64,000 nucleotides of DNA from Planctomycetota bacterium (GTDB taxonomy: Bacteria > Planctomycetota > B15-G4), in assembly GCA_029259745.1 (NCBI GenBank), contig JAJDEO010000031.1, forward strand, positions 67,001 to 131,000, written 5' to 3'. Shown one piece after another: positions 17,158 to 26,187 of this stretch. The notes below the pieces were generated by a model, which saw nothing but the letters and a program-made list of their open reading frames with translations, searched no databases and had not been told where the DNA came from. The translations under genes and the position numbers were made by a program. Position 1 is the stretch's first letter. The number at the start of each line of letters is the position of its first letter.

Positions 17158-17339
17158 TCGCTCCGCAGAATCGGGCCTCTAGGAAACGATATCGAGATCC
17201 CGCGCCGGGGATCCCAGATTGGCCGCCCCTCCGTGAAAGGTTGTCGGGGATCGGCACGCATAAGCGCGGCCGGCACCCAGTGTCTCGCGCGCGACGACTG
17301 TATGCCGGCCGGATGCCGCCTGACCTGGTCCACGGACGA

Positions 17340-19010
17340 TCAGAAGATCAGCGGACTCACGACCCGGATCTTCAGGCCGCTCTTCTTCGTCTTGTCACCG
17401 TCCGTGACGACGAGCCGCGCGACCTGCTTGCCGAGATCGTCGAATCCGGGCGTCCAGCGCAGGATCGTGCGCCCGTCCTCTTCGACGACGACGGCGTCGC
17501 TGCCGTCGATGTTGAAGATGCTCTTCTTGTTGCTGTCGTCGGCCGTGATCGTGACGGCGTCGCCGTCGGGATCGAAGGCCAGCAGCTCCATCTCGAACGG
17601 AATCCCGACGAGCGCCTGCAGCGGCTTGACCTTGATGAGCTTCGGCGGCTTGTTCTTGTCGACGTTGGCATCCACCGGCACGACCTTGACCGACACGGTG
17701 GTCTTTTTCGCCTTGGCCTCACCGTCATCGACGAGGATGCGCGCCTTGACGCCCCCCTTCGTCAACGTGTCGTCGAGTTCGAGGCGCTGGGTCTTGTCAT
17801 CCCACGTCACGCCCGGATCCAGATCGGCTGGGTCGTCGAACAACGACACGAGCAGGTCCTCGGCGAGCTTGTCCGAGTCGGACAGCACGATCGGCACCGA
17901 GACCGGCATGCCCTCGAGGGCGCGCATCTTGTAGCGACCGACGAGCGGCTTGCTGTTCTTGAAGTTCGAGAGATCGGGCGCGGCGGTCGAGACGGCTGCG
18001 CGCACGTAGCCCTTCTTCAAGAACGTGAGCAGCGGCGGCGTGGGTGCCAGCCCCGTGTACAGACGGCCGTCCGAGCGCAGGGCCCAGAACTCGAGCTCGA
18101 CGGCATCGCCAAGCACGAAGTCGACGAAGATCTCGTCGACGTTGTCGCCATCACCCGCGTAGTCGACCTGGAGCTGTGGCTCCTCGAGGAGCAGCGAGGC
18201 CGTGTAGACCTGACCGTCCTGGCGCATGGCAATCGGCGTCGGGATGAGCCCGGGCTGGATCTCGAAATCGCGGTACGTGAAGGCCGTGACCGGCGCCATG
18301 ACCGTGGGCCCGGGAAAGAGCGCCCACGTGATGGCGATCGCCGGGGGCGCGGCGCCCTCGACGGCCGTCCCGCGCTGCATCAGGCCATCGGCGCGGAGCC
18401 CGTACGTGACGCCGTCCTCGGCGATCTCGATGTCGACCCACGCGGCGAAGAACGGCGTGCCGTTGGGCTCGCCGAGCGGGCCGGGGATCAGCGGGTCGCC
18501 GCGAAGATCGAGCGCGAAGTCGACGTCGTCGTCGTTGACGAAGACCACGCCATCGATGGTGAGCGTCTGGACGTCACCGTTGGGTGCGATCTCGATGTCG
18601 ACGAACGGAAAGCCATCGGCGGGCAGCTCGGCGAAGATCTTCTTGTCGCGCGTCACGACGCCGTCGGCGCGCACGGCCCAGACGACATCGTCGACGACGG
18701 TCATCTTGACCCACAGCGGGTCGGCCGGAGTCCACGGAAGCTTGAAGAGCTTGGCGCCGTTCTTGCGCACGATGCCGTCGCCGCGCAGCGCGTAGCGATC
18801 GGCGCCGATCACGACGAGATCGACCCAGATCTGCTCGGCGTTGGGATCTGCCTCGTCTTCGGGATCGTAGTTCCCCGGCAGCTTGTCGAGCACGGTGCCG
18901 TTGAGCGCGAGACGGCCGCTCTCCCCCATCGCGTAATACTTCTCGTCTTGTGCCGTCATGGAGGCAGCGAGCAGTGCGAGCGCGCCGAGAGCGCGGAACG
19001 GGGTGATCAT
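17340..19010 (-). CDS. Exported repeat protein with C-terminal cadherin-like domain
   Basis: A 556-aa protein. ATG 19010 opens a signal peptide (MITPFRALGALALLAASMTA) with cleavage near residue 20. The N-terminal 300 residues carry four or more spaced repeats of the form [YVW]-[AG]-[LV]-R-x-DG (YALRGDG, WAVRADG, YGLRADG, WALRSDG), each preceded by a W-V-D-hydrophobic strand. This looks like a propeller or tachylectin-type repeat. The C-terminal part, about 400-556, is acidic and Ca-binding-like (FDPDGDAVTI, ending in VARLVVTDGD), as in cadherin-like or putative-Ig domains that hold substrates or neighbours. No catalytic residues are evident. It is 182 bp from the di-heme gene on the same strand, so co-expression is possible. 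Confidence 0.65.
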   Translation of the reverse strand: MITPFRALGALALLAASMTAQDEKYYAMGESGRLALNGTVLDKLPGNYDPEDEADPNAEQIWVDLVVIGADRYALRGDGIVRKNGAKLFKLPWTPADPLWVKMTVVDDVVWAVRADGVVTRDKKIFAELPADGFPFVDIEIAPNGDVQTLTIDGVVFVNDDDVDFALDLRGDPLIPGPLGEPNGTPFFAAWVDIEIAEDGVTYGLRADGLMQRGTAVEGAAPPAIAITWALFPGPTVMAPVTAFTYRDFEIQPGLIPTPIAMRQDGQVYTASLLLEEPQLQVDYAGDGDNVDEIFVDFVLGDAVELEFWALRSDGRLYTGLAPTPPLLTFLKKGYVRAAVSTAAPDLSNFKNSKPLVGRYKMRALEGMPVSVPIVLSDSDKLAEDLLVSLFDDPADLDPGVTWDDKTQRLELDDTLTKGGVKARILVDDGEAKAKKTTVSVKVVPVDANVDKNKPPKLIKVKPLQALVGIPFEMELLAFDPDGDAVTITADDSNKKSIFNIDGSDAVVVEEDGRTILRWTPGFDDLGKQVARLVVTDGDKTKKSGLKIRVVSPLIF

Positions 19011-19199
19011 CGGGTGGGTCTCCTTGCCAGAGTCGAACGTCGTAGGACGTCGCTCCGGGCAGATTTCTTCCGCGAATCCTAGCATCGGTGCCCAGCGGCG
19101 TCCGCGAGGGCGACCCACGACCAAAGAGACAGACCTCGGAGATTCCCGATACGATTCGCGCAGCACGAGCGTTGAGACATCAGCAGGAGGTCGCGCCAT

Positions 19200-21326
19200 A
19201 TGGGATCACCTCAACCGACAGCGTGGGCCCTCGCCCTCGGAATCCTGGCAACGTTCTCCGGGAGTAAAGCACAGGACATCGACTCGCCGACGGTGCTCAC
19301 AGGCCGAGTGATCCGCGAGGTCGACGCGAGCCCCGTCGTCGGCGCGACCGTGCGTCTCCAGCGCCCGATCCGGATCAACTACTGCGCGACGGGCTGGGTC
19401 CACGAACAGCCGTCAACGGTCCTGTTCGATGAAACGGACGCCGATGGGCGCTTCGAGTTCCAGTGGCAAGGCGGACTCGGGTTGCACTCGCTGGTCGTCA
19501 TGCCCACCGCCGACACCGGCGTGGCCGGCATCGCCCGGTCGTCGAGACCAGCACTCGACGTCGTCGAGGCCAGTGAGTCGGCAGATGTCGTCTGCATCGC
19601 GCCACCGCACTGCAGCGCCAGCGGACGCACCCTCGACGAGCGCGGAGTCCCGGTCGCCGGCGCACAGGTCCATGTCTGGCACGGAACCAAGATCCGCAAC
19701 GCGGACCGCACGACCATGGCGCCCGACGCCACGGTCATAAGTGATGCCGCCGGTCACTTCCGGCTAGCCTCGCTGGGCGCAGGCGCCATCATCGAGGTCG
19801 AGGCCGAAGGATTCGCCCCGAATCATTCACTGAGGGCCCGCGTCGAGCCTGGCGAGCACATGCGCGGGCTGCGGCTGGTTCTTCATCGCGAACGGTTCAT
19901 GTCTGGGCGGGTCGTCGATGAAGCCGGTGACGCGCGTGCCGGCGTCACGATCACGGCTCGTCGAGACAGCTTCCGCGGGGACGCAGAACGGAGCGAGTGG
20001 CCAGGCGTCGTACGACAGGCAGCCACGCCGTGGACGAGCACGACGACCGCCGATGACGGCACATTTCGCCTCGGCCCGCTACCCTACGACACGGTCACCC
20101 TCACCATCCCAGGCATGCCGAAGCTGCCCTGGTCGAAGCGCGTTGACACCGACGGGGCGCCACTCGCGATCACCCTCGAACGCGGCGCGCGACTGACGGG
20201 CATCGTCCGCGGCCCGGACGGGTCGCCAATCTCAGGCGCAGCCGTGGCCACACACGCCTACAACGCGACGCCCGGCCGACAACCCGGTGACGTCGTCACG
20301 GGCAGCGACGGCGTCTACGAGTTGCTCGGCGTCCCCGTCTCCGACAGTGCCGTCGTCACCGTCAAGGCTGCGGGCCATGCCTGGGCCGTCTCCGACGGGA
20401 TCGTCATCCCCGCCCCCGGAAGTTACCGGCGCGACATCACGCTCGAGCCGGCTGCGACACTCACCGTCCGCATCCTCACGCCAGAGGGCGAGCCCTACGC
20501 CCATCAATCGATCGCTTGGCGAGGAGATCGAGCCGTTGCGGGCCAGCCCGTGAGGAACCGCCGCTGGGAGCTCCTCGGCTTCGCCAACGCGTCTTGGAGC
20601 CACGCCCTCGGCAGGCGTGACGCCTACACCGACGAAGAGGGCGTATTGACGATCGATGCGCTCTATGCCGGCGAGTACACGCTCCACGTGCCCCGGCACG
20701 AGCAGATCTTCAGGGTCTCCCCGAGCCCGCAAACCATCGAGCTGCGGCTCACGCCGGCCGACGACCTGCGGCGCCGGCTCGTCGGCCGCGTCGTCAGCGC
20801 TGAGGACGGCGGATGTCTCGACGATTATGACGTCACTGTCCAACGCGGCACACGTGGCCCGCGCGAACCGGACCCGATCGAAGCCCGCGCGGATCAATTC
20901 ACGGTCGAGATCGGTCGCGGGAACTCGCGTGTTTGGGTGACTGCTCCCGACCGGGCGTACTGGGTCGAGTCTTTCAGCGGTTCCGACGCCCTTAATTTCC
21001 AACGCGTCGTCGAACTCCCCCGAGCCCATCGCCTCACCGTGCGCGTCGTCGACCGTGATCACGCGCCTGTGCGCATGTCCAACGTCGCTATCTACGCCAA
21101 CTTCCCCGCGTCAGTTCTCTTCGACGCCGACGGAAGATTGTGCCCCGGGTTCAGCCGCGTGAATCGCGACGGCACGCTCCACGCCGATCGACTTCCGCCG
21201 GGATTCCTCACGGTGACGGCGTCGGTGCCTCACCCATACCACGGCTGGACGATCGCGGCCCTCGGATCCGTCAACGTCACGGATGTCGACCGCACGTACG
21301 AGCTGGAGCTCGTCGTCGATCCGTGA
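19200..21326 (+). CDS. Exported protein of carboxypeptidase-regulatory-like (CarboxypepD_reg) repeats
   Basis: A 708-aa protein whose ATG is well supported by AGGAGG (19185-19190), 9 nt upstream. A short hydrophobic leader (ALALGILATFSGSKAQ) suggests export. The rest consists of about six beta-sandwich repeats of 80-100 residues with the carboxypeptidase-regulatory signature: G-x-V, then D-x-x-G-x-P-[VI]-x-G-A-x-V, then T-x-x-D-G-x-[FY]-x-[LF] (for example PDGSPISGAAV ... TGSDGVYELLGV and TADDGTFRLGPLP). Such domains serve as adhesive or spacer modules and in TonB-linked proteins. There is no peptidase domain. It faces away from the repeat protein at 17340-19010, with starts 189 bp apart. Confidence 0.78.
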   Translation: MGSPQPTAWALALGILATFSGSKAQDIDSPTVLTGRVIREVDASPVVGATVRLQRPIRINYCATGWVHEQPSTVLFDETDADGRFEFQWQGGLGLHSLVVMPTADTGVAGIARSSRPALDVVEASESADVVCIAPPHCSASGRTLDERGVPVAGAQVHVWHGTKIRNADRTTMAPDATVISDAAGHFRLASLGAGAIIEVEAEGFAPNHSLRARVEPGEHMRGLRLVLHRERFMSGRVVDEAGDARAGVTITARRDSFRGDAERSEWPGVVRQAATPWTSTTTADDGTFRLGPLPYDTVTLTIPGMPKLPWSKRVDTDGAPLAITLERGARLTGIVRGPDGSPISGAAVATHAYNATPGRQPGDVVTGSDGVYELLGVPVSDSAVVTVKAAGHAWAVSDGIVIPAPGSYRRDITLEPAATLTVRILTPEGEPYAHQSIAWRGDRAVAGQPVRNRRWELLGFANASWSHALGRRDAYTDEEGVLTIDALYAGEYTLHVPRHEQIFRVSPSPQTIELRLTPADDLRRRLVGRVVSAEDGGCLDDYDVTVQRGTRGPREPDPIEARADQFTVEIGRGNSRVWVTAPDRAYWVESFSGSDALNFQRVVELPRAHRLTVRVVDRDHAPVRMSNVAIYANFPASVLFDADGRLCPGFSRVNRDGTLHADRLPPGFLTVTASVPHPYHGWTIAALGSVNVTDVDRTYELELVVDP

Positions 21327-21350
21327 TCGCACGCTCGGCCCCGCCGCAGC

Positions 21351-21938
21351 TCACGACCAGCGCGTGGCCGCCGGGGCTTCCCAGGTCGCCAGCATCTCGA
21401 GCAGCTCGGCGGGTGAGCTGGCCCAGAGCAGCTGGTCGGCGGCGTGGCGTCCCATGAAACCCTCGGTGCAGACGTGATCCAGGAGGTCGCGGAAAGGCTG
21501 CCAGTAGCCGTCGACGTCGAACATCGCGCAGGGCTTGTGGTGGAAGCCGAGCTGCAGCCAGGCGAAGACCTCCGTGAGTTCCTCGAGTGTGCCGATCCCG
21601 CCGGGCATGGCGACGAAGGCATCCGAGGCCGCCATCATCGCCTCTTTGCGCTCGTGCATCGTGTCGACGACGATCAGCTCGCGACAGCCGTCGTGCGCGA
21701 GTTCGCGCGTCCGCAGCGCGTCGGGGATCACGCCGATCACTTCGCTTCCGGCCTCGATCGTCGCATCCGCGATGGCGCCCATCAGCCCGACGTTGCCACC
21801 GCCGTAGACGAGGCCCCAGTCGCGCGCGCCGAGCGCCGCGCCGAGCGCCCGCGCCGCATCTTCGTAGACGGGCCGTTGCCCGACACTCGCGCCGCAGAAC
21901 ACGGCCACACGCGGATGCCTGTGCGTCGGCGCGTTCAC
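21351..21938 (-). CDS. LOG-family protein (putative cytokinin-type nucleoside 5'-monophosphate phosphoribohydrolase)
   Basis: A 195-aa Rossmann-fold protein. It has VAVFCGAS near the N-terminus, LVYGGGNVGLMG, the arginine-containing MHERK segment and the family signature PGGIGTLEE at about 113-121. These match LOG (formerly lysine decarboxylase-like) enzymes, which release the base from nucleoside monophosphates. Related bacterial proteins act on AMP or modified AMP. Its ATG overlaps the stop of the methyltransferase gene by 4 nt (21935-21938), so the two are translationally coupled. The natural substrate cannot be read from sequence. Confidence 0.88.
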   Translation of the reverse strand: MNAPTHRHPRVAVFCGASVGQRPVYEDAARALGAALGARDWGLVYGGGNVGLMGAIADATIEAGSEVIGVIPDALRTRELAHDGCRELIVVDTMHERKEAMMAASDAFVAMPGGIGTLEELTEVFAWLQLGFHHKPCAMFDVDGYWQPFRDLLDHVCTEGFMGRHAADQLLWASSPAELLEMLATWEAPAATRWS

Positions 21939-22804
21939 GTCAGACCCACGACGTAGGCCACCCAGCTCGAGTCGTTCTCCATCGTCTTGCGCAGACGGAA
22001 GATGCCGTCCGACTCGTCGGCGTCGTCGTCCCAGCCCTCCATGTAGACCTCCGTCGACGCGAAGCCCGCTTCGATCATGAGGTCGCGGATCTCGGGCAGC
22101 GTCCAGAAGCGCCAGTCGTAGGTGAAGGCCTTCTTGATCTTCTTGCCACCCTTCAACTTGAAGTGGATGTGGCAGAGGATGTCGTGGTTGCAGACGTTGA
22201 ACTTCGCCTGGTCCCAGATGTACGTGAAGTTGGGGACCTTGTTCCCGTCGGGCGTCTTGCCGTCGGTGATGCGGCGTTCTTCCTTACCGTCATCCATGGC
22301 GTCCTGGCCACCGAAGGCGTCGACGAAGAAAACGCCGCCCTCGTCAAGGCCGGCGCGCACGGCGCGGAAGTAGGCGAGCAGCGTCGCGCGCTCCTTGAAG
22401 ATCCAGTACGAGAAGTTCAGCGCGCAGGCGACGTCGACGGGCGGGACGTCGGCCGTCATGACGTTGTCCTGGATGTGCACGACGCGTTCGCCGGCGTCAC
22501 CCAGCGGGCCGATGTGATGCTCGCGCCCCCAGGCCAGCGTCGGACCATCGAGGTCGATGCCGTAGGCGACGTTGTCTGCGTGGCGCTTGACGAACGTCGC
22601 GCTCAGCAGCGACGTGCCGCAGAAGTCTTCGCGGAAGCGACGGAAGTCGGCTTTCCGGTGGCGCTTGAAGACGCGCCGAAAGAAGGAGAGGTCGGCATCG
22701 GGGCTCTGGACGGACGCCTCGTAGAGCACGTGCTTGTTGCGCAGCAATGCCTTGTCGCCGCCCTTCGCTTTCTTCTGCTTCTTCGTCTTCGTCGCCGTCA
22801 CCAC
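21935..22804 (-). CDS. Class I SAM-dependent methyltransferase
   Basis: A 289-aa protein. I place the start at GTG 22804, with GAAGGGA about 7 nt upstream; a start at ATG 22873 would add 23 unlikely residues. A Lys-rich tail (TKTKKQKKAKGGDK) precedes the Rossmann core, with the SAM-site motif EDFCGTSLLS at about 60-69, an acidic strand end YGIDLDG, and motif ALNFSYW in place of the usual post-motif. The C-terminal half contains a beta insert (HIHFKLKGGKKIKKAF), then TYDWRFWTLPEIRDLMIEAGF, typical of small-molecule methyltransferases. The substrate is unknown. Stop and start overlap with the LOG gene downstream. Confidence 0.82.
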   Translation of the reverse strand: MVTATKTKKQKKAKGGDKALLRNKHVLYEASVQSPDADLSFFRRVFKRHRKADFRRFREDFCGTSLLSATFVKRHADNVAYGIDLDGPTLAWGREHHIGPLGDAGERVVHIQDNVMTADVPPVDVACALNFSYWIFKERATLLAYFRAVRAGLDEGGVFFVDAFGGQDAMDDGKEERRITDGKTPDGNKVPNFTYIWDQAKFNVCNHDILCHIHFKLKGGKKIKKAFTYDWRFWTLPEIRDLMIEAGFASTEVYMEGWDDDADESDGIFRLRKTMENDSSWVAYVVGLT

Positions 22805-22933
22805 GCTGTCCCTTCCGGATCGAATCAGTCCTGCCGTTCCTCGGCCCTGCCGCACAAGACACCGTGCGAACACGCGAACGCGTCACTCTGCCAGACGCCG
22901 AGGGGCGAGAACACTCCGACATGGCGAGAACGG

Positions 22934-23992
22934 TCAGACGACGAAGGCCGTGAGGGCGTCCGTCGACGCGACGATTCGCGGAGCGGCTGACGGCACCGCC
23001 GCGTCGCCGCGCGTCGCGCCGAGCTGCGTCGGCTCGTTCGGGCGGCGGTGGTGCCAGACGCGTGCGACGTGCCCCATCGTGAGGCGCGCGTTGACCTCGC
23101 CGAGGGCGTGGAGCGCCGTGCTGCCGTCGTCGCACTGCCAGCGCCAGGCGTCGATGCCGTAGCCGCCCCGCAGCCCGCGCGTCCAGAGTTCGCGCCCCAC
23201 TGCCAGACCGACCTCGTCCAGACGGCCCGCGTCGTCGGCTGTCACATCCCCGGGAATCTCGATGCCGACGAAGCGTCCCGCCACATCCACGCGCTGCACG
23301 TGGGCACCGATCGCCACCGGCCCGGCCTCGTCGACCCAACCGACCCAGCCGAAGTCGGCCACGCGTCGCTGCCATGGTTCGAGCAACGCTTGTCCGTGGA
23401 GGCCAAGGAAGCGCTCGGCGGCCGCGCGGCCCTCGTCGTCGAGACGCCCGCGCCAGCGGTCACGCCCGGCGGCCGACAGCGGCGCCTTGAGCACCCAGCC
23501 GAGCCGCGTCGGTGAGGTCGCGCCCGCGTCGCGCGCAGCCGCAGCGAGGTCGGCAGCCGACGTCGCCCAGCGCGCCGCTTCGAGGCCAAGTCCGTGAGCC
23601 TTCCCGAACTCGAAGGCGAAGCGTCGATGATGAGTCGCGGCGCTGGCTTGCGTCGGCCCTGCTCGCTGGGGACGCCCGTCGGCTGCGAGCGTCGGTCGTG
23701 CTGCGCGTGCCGTCGCGACGCTCGGCGTCTCGCACCATGCGAGGACCTCGTCGTGACGCGCCGCGGCGGCCGCAAGATCGCCGCACACGAGCGTCGGGCC
23801 CGTCCCCTCGGACAGCCTCAGCTGTGGAAGATCCGCACGCCGCGTGCACGGCAACCACAGCTCGTCGCCGGCGCGACACCAGCCCGCGAGCAGGGCGCCG
23901 AAGACGCTTGCGGCCGAGCGCGCGCGCGGAGCCAGCGTCGCGCCCGCCAGCTCGGCCTCGGCGTCGAGATTGGCGACGACGAGACGTGTCAT
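22934..23992 (-). CDS. Putative ATP-grasp-fold protein, coupled to DUF455 gene
   Basis: A 352-aa protein. Its ATG at 23992 overlaps the stop of the DUF455 gene by 4 nt. The centre holds VLKAPLSAAGRDR, which resembles the nucleotide-binding lysine strand of ATP-grasp ligases. The C-terminal half holds GGYGIDAW followed by GEVNARLTMG, resembling the metal-binding E-x-N-x-R motif of that fold. If correct, it would join a carboxylate to an amine or thiol using ATP. The N-terminal 150 residues are Ala/Arg-rich and unassigned. I am fairly sure of the C-terminal motifs, less sure of the whole fold, and the substrate is unknown. Confidence 0.6.
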   Translation of the reverse strand: MTRLVVANLDAEAELAGATLAPRARSAASVFGALLAGWCRAGDELWLPCTRRADLPQLRLSEGTGPTLVCGDLAAAAARHDEVLAWCETPSVATARAARPTLAADGRPQRAGPTQASAATHHRRFAFEFGKAHGLGLEAARWATSAADLAAAARDAGATSPTRLGWVLKAPLSAAGRDRWRGRLDDEGRAAAERFLGLHGQALLEPWQRRVADFGWVGWVDEAGPVAIGAHVQRVDVAGRFVGIEIPGDVTADDAGRLDEVGLAVGRELWTRGLRGGYGIDAWRWQCDDGSTALHALGEVNARLTMGHVARVWHHRRPNEPTQLGATRGDAAVPSAAPRIVASTDALTAFVV

Positions 23993-24789
23993 CGCCGCGC
24001 GCGCGTGGCGCCTGCGAGCTGCGTGATGAAGGCCTCGTCGAAGCCCGCCCGCCGACGCGCCTCGGCGTCGAAGTGTCGTCCGCGCGCGAGTTCGGGGCGC
24101 AGCGGCCAGCGCATGCGCGCGCAGTACGCATCCCACATCGTCTCGTCGTCGCCCTTGAACGCGTCCAACATGCGCCAGCCGAACGCGACGTGGCGGACCT
24201 CGTCACGATGAACCACGCGCAAGGCGCTCACGAGCCGCTCGTCGCCGCGCTCGATGGCCGCCTGCTCGGTGGCCTCGGCGTGGTCGAGGTTCGCGTTCTC
24301 GAACGTCAGGCACATGGCGCAGACGAAGTGCGCCGGCGACGAGAGCAGCGCGACCTTGTTCCAGAAGTAGCCCGACACCGCGAGGTCGCCGAAGGACACG
24401 CCTTGCTCGGCGAGACACTCCTGGTAGAGCACGAAGTGACGCTGCTCGTCGACGAGCGTCGACACGAGCCCGCGCCGAAAATCGTCCGGCGCATCCGGGT
24501 AGGCCAGCAGCGCCCAGGCGAAGAGTTCGATGGCCTGCAGCTCGTGGTTCGCGAGGGCGTGCACGATGCGCGCTCGCTGGCTCGGGTCGGCGAGACCGGC
24601 CAGCGGCGGGACACGCGCCTGCTTCGCGGGACGGATCGCAAGCGACTCGCTGCGCGCCGGAGCGAGGGGCAACGCGTCGAGCACACGCTCGTCGTCGGGC
24701 AGATCGCGCGCCGGCGCACGCAGCTTGTCGACCAACACCGGCGAGGCGACGATCCGCAGCGCCGCATCGCGCAGACACGCCTCGCTCAT
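23989..24789 (-). CDS. DUF455-family ferritin-like protein
   Basis: A 266-aa helical protein with the spaced acidic/histidine pattern of a diiron carboxylate site. Visible elements are ANHELQAIELFAWAL, LVDEQRHFVLY, SGYFWNKV, LTFENANLDHAEA and VHRDEVRHVAFGW. These match my memory of DUF455, a ferritin-like family of unknown activity. The last four elements provide Glu/His ligands for two metals, so an oxygen-dependent oxidation or hydroxylation is plausible (inference). It sits between an esterase-like lipoprotein and an ATP-grasp-like protein, with 4-nt overlaps on both sides. The three are thus one transcription unit and likely act together. Confidence 0.82.
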   Translation of the reverse strand: MSEACLRDAALRIVASPVLVDKLRAPARDLPDDERVLDALPLAPARSESLAIRPAKQARVPPLAGLADPSQRARIVHALANHELQAIELFAWALLAYPDAPDDFRRGLVSTLVDEQRHFVLYQECLAEQGVSFGDLAVSGYFWNKVALLSSPAHFVCAMCLTFENANLDHAEATEQAAIERGDERLVSALRVVHRDEVRHVAFGWRMLDAFKGDDETMWDAYCARMRWPLRPELARGRHFDAEARRRAGFDEAFITQLAGATRARR

Positions 24790-25481
24790 CGGTCGAGGCG
24801 GCTTTCGAGCACGTCCTCGAGAACGCCCCAGACGACCTCGGCGATCACGGCGTGCCCCTCCTCGTTGGGATGGATGCGATCGAGCTGATTCAGCGCCGCG
24901 ACGCCGCCCACGCCCTCGAGCAGGAACGGGACGAAGGCGGTGTCGAGTTCGTCGGCCAGCTCGGGGAAAACGTCCTCGAAGCTCTCGCGGAAGTCGGAAC
25001 CCATGTTCGGCACGGCCTTCATGCCCGCGATCACGACAACGACGCCGGGCGAGGCGTCGCGCACATCCATGACGATGGCCTCGAGGTTGCGGCGCATCTC
25101 GTCGGTGGGCGTGCCGCGCAGGCCGTCATTGCCGCCCAGTGCGAGGACAAGCACGTCGATCGGCGCACGCAGGAGCCAGTCGATCCGGGCCCGGCCCGAG
25201 GCCGTCGTGTCGCCCGAGATCCCGGCGTTGACGACCTCGAAGCCCCAACCGCGCCGCTCGATGAAGCCCTCGATCAAGGCCGGATACGCATCACCGGGAT
25301 CCACGCCGTAGCCGGCCGTCAGGCTGTCACCCAGGAACACGACGCGCTGGCCCGCGCCCGGCGCCTCGGCTGCGACACGCGCATCGCCATCATCGTGTGC
25401 TAAACCCGGTTCGGCCCGACCTTCGCTACACCCCGCGAAGCCGAGAGCGACGACGAGCACACCGAACCCAAGACACGCCAT
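24786..25481 (-). CDS. GDSL/SGNH lipoprotein esterase, TesA-like
   Basis: A 231-aa SGNH hydrolase. ATG 25481 opens a lipoprotein signal peptide ending in GFAGC. The four SGNH blocks are seen: FLGDSLTAGYG (Ser nucleophile), GISGDTTASGR (Gly), LGGNDGLRG (Asn) and DRIHPNEEGH (Asp and His). This is the layout of TesA-type thioesterase/lysophospholipase I, which cleaves fatty acyl esters in the periplasm. As in Escherichia coli, where tesA diverges from ybbA-ybbP, it diverges from an ABC transporter. Here the two ATGs overlap (25479-25481 and 25480-25482), so there is no spacer between them. Its stop overlaps the start of the DUF455 gene by 4 nt. Confidence 0.88.
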   Translation of the reverse strand: MACLGFGVLVVALGFAGCSEGRAEPGLAHDDGDARVAAEAPGAGQRVVFLGDSLTAGYGVDPGDAYPALIEGFIERRGWGFEVVNAGISGDTTASGRARIDWLLRAPIDVLVLALGGNDGLRGTPTDEMRRNLEAIVMDVRDASPGVVVVIAGMKAVPNMGSDFRESFEDVFPELADELDTAFVPFLLEGVGGVAALNQLDRIHPNEEGHAVIAEVVWGVLEDVLESRLDR

Positions 25482-26187
25482 GTTGATTTGCGAGAACATC
25501 TCCAAAGTGTACACGAGCGGCGAGCGCGAGCTCACGGTGCTCGACGCCGTGTCGTTCGAGCTGCCCGTCGGTCAGCGGTGTGCGATCGTGGGCCCGTCGG
25601 GAAGCGGCAAGACGACGCTGCTCGGGCTCTGCGCGGGGCTCGATCGGCCGACCTCGGGCGCGCTCGTCGTCGACGGACGCGACCTCGCGACGATGGACGA
25701 GGACGCCCTGTCGCGCTGGCGCGCCACGGAGGTCGGCTTCGTCTTCCAGAACTTCCGACTTCTGCCGACGCTGACGGCGCTCGAGAACGTCATGGTCCCG
25801 CTCGAACTCCAGGGCGCGGCCCGCGGCGCACGTCAGGTCGCCACGGATCTGCTCGACCGCGTCGGGCTCGGCGCCCGCATGGACCACTACCCCGCGCAGC
25901 TCTCCGGCGGTGAGCAGCAGCGCGTCGCCCTGGCACGGGCCTTCGTCAACTCGCCCAAGTGGCTCTTCGCCGACGAGCCCACCGGCAACCTCGACACCGA
26001 GACGGGCGCGCCGCTCGCCGACCTGCTCTTCGACCTCGACCGCGAACGCGACGCCACGCTGCTGCTCATCACCCACGACCGCGAACTCGCAGCGCGCGCC
26101 GATCGCGTGCTCACGATGCGCGGCGGGAAGCTCACGGACGACTCGACGACGAACCCACCGGCAGCGCGCGAGGTCGCCACGCTTTGA
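25480..26187 (+). CDS. ABC transporter ATP-binding protein, LolD/YbbA-like
   Basis: A 235-aa ATPase with Walker A GPSGSGKTT (38-46), Q-loop FVFQNF (87-92), signature LSGGEQQR (141-148), Walker B WLFADEP (161-167) and switch His199. The length and motifs fit the MacB/LolD/YbbA group, whose members power lipoprotein or lysolipid movement. The gene overlaps the next one by 4 nt and starts at ATG 25480, which lies inside the start codon of the divergent esterase. The neighbourhood of esterase, ATPase and large permease copies the tesA-ybbA-ybbP arrangement, so I favour YbbA-like function over macrolide or lipoprotein export. Confidence 0.92.
   Translation: MLICENISKVYTSGERELTVLDAVSFELPVGQRCAIVGPSGSGKTTLLGLCAGLDRPTSGALVVDGRDLATMDEDALSRWRATEVGFVFQNFRLLPTLTALENVMVPLELQGAARGARQVATDLLDRVGLGARMDHYPAQLSGGEQQRVALARAFVNSPKWLFADEPTGNLDTETGAPLADLLFDLDRERDATLLLITHDRELAARADRVLTMRGGKLTDDSTTNPPAAREVATL

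Noticed and set aside
15589-17934. 781-codon open frame on the plus strand
   Set aside because: It is antisense to the di-heme gene and to part of the 17340-19010 gene and is Arg-rich, as expected from GC-rich codon bias in the shadow frame.
21935-22873. Methyltransferase start at ATG 22873
   Set aside because: It would add a 23-residue Arg/Gly-rich leader; GTG 22804 has a ribosome site and gives a normal N-terminus. This is not fully decided.
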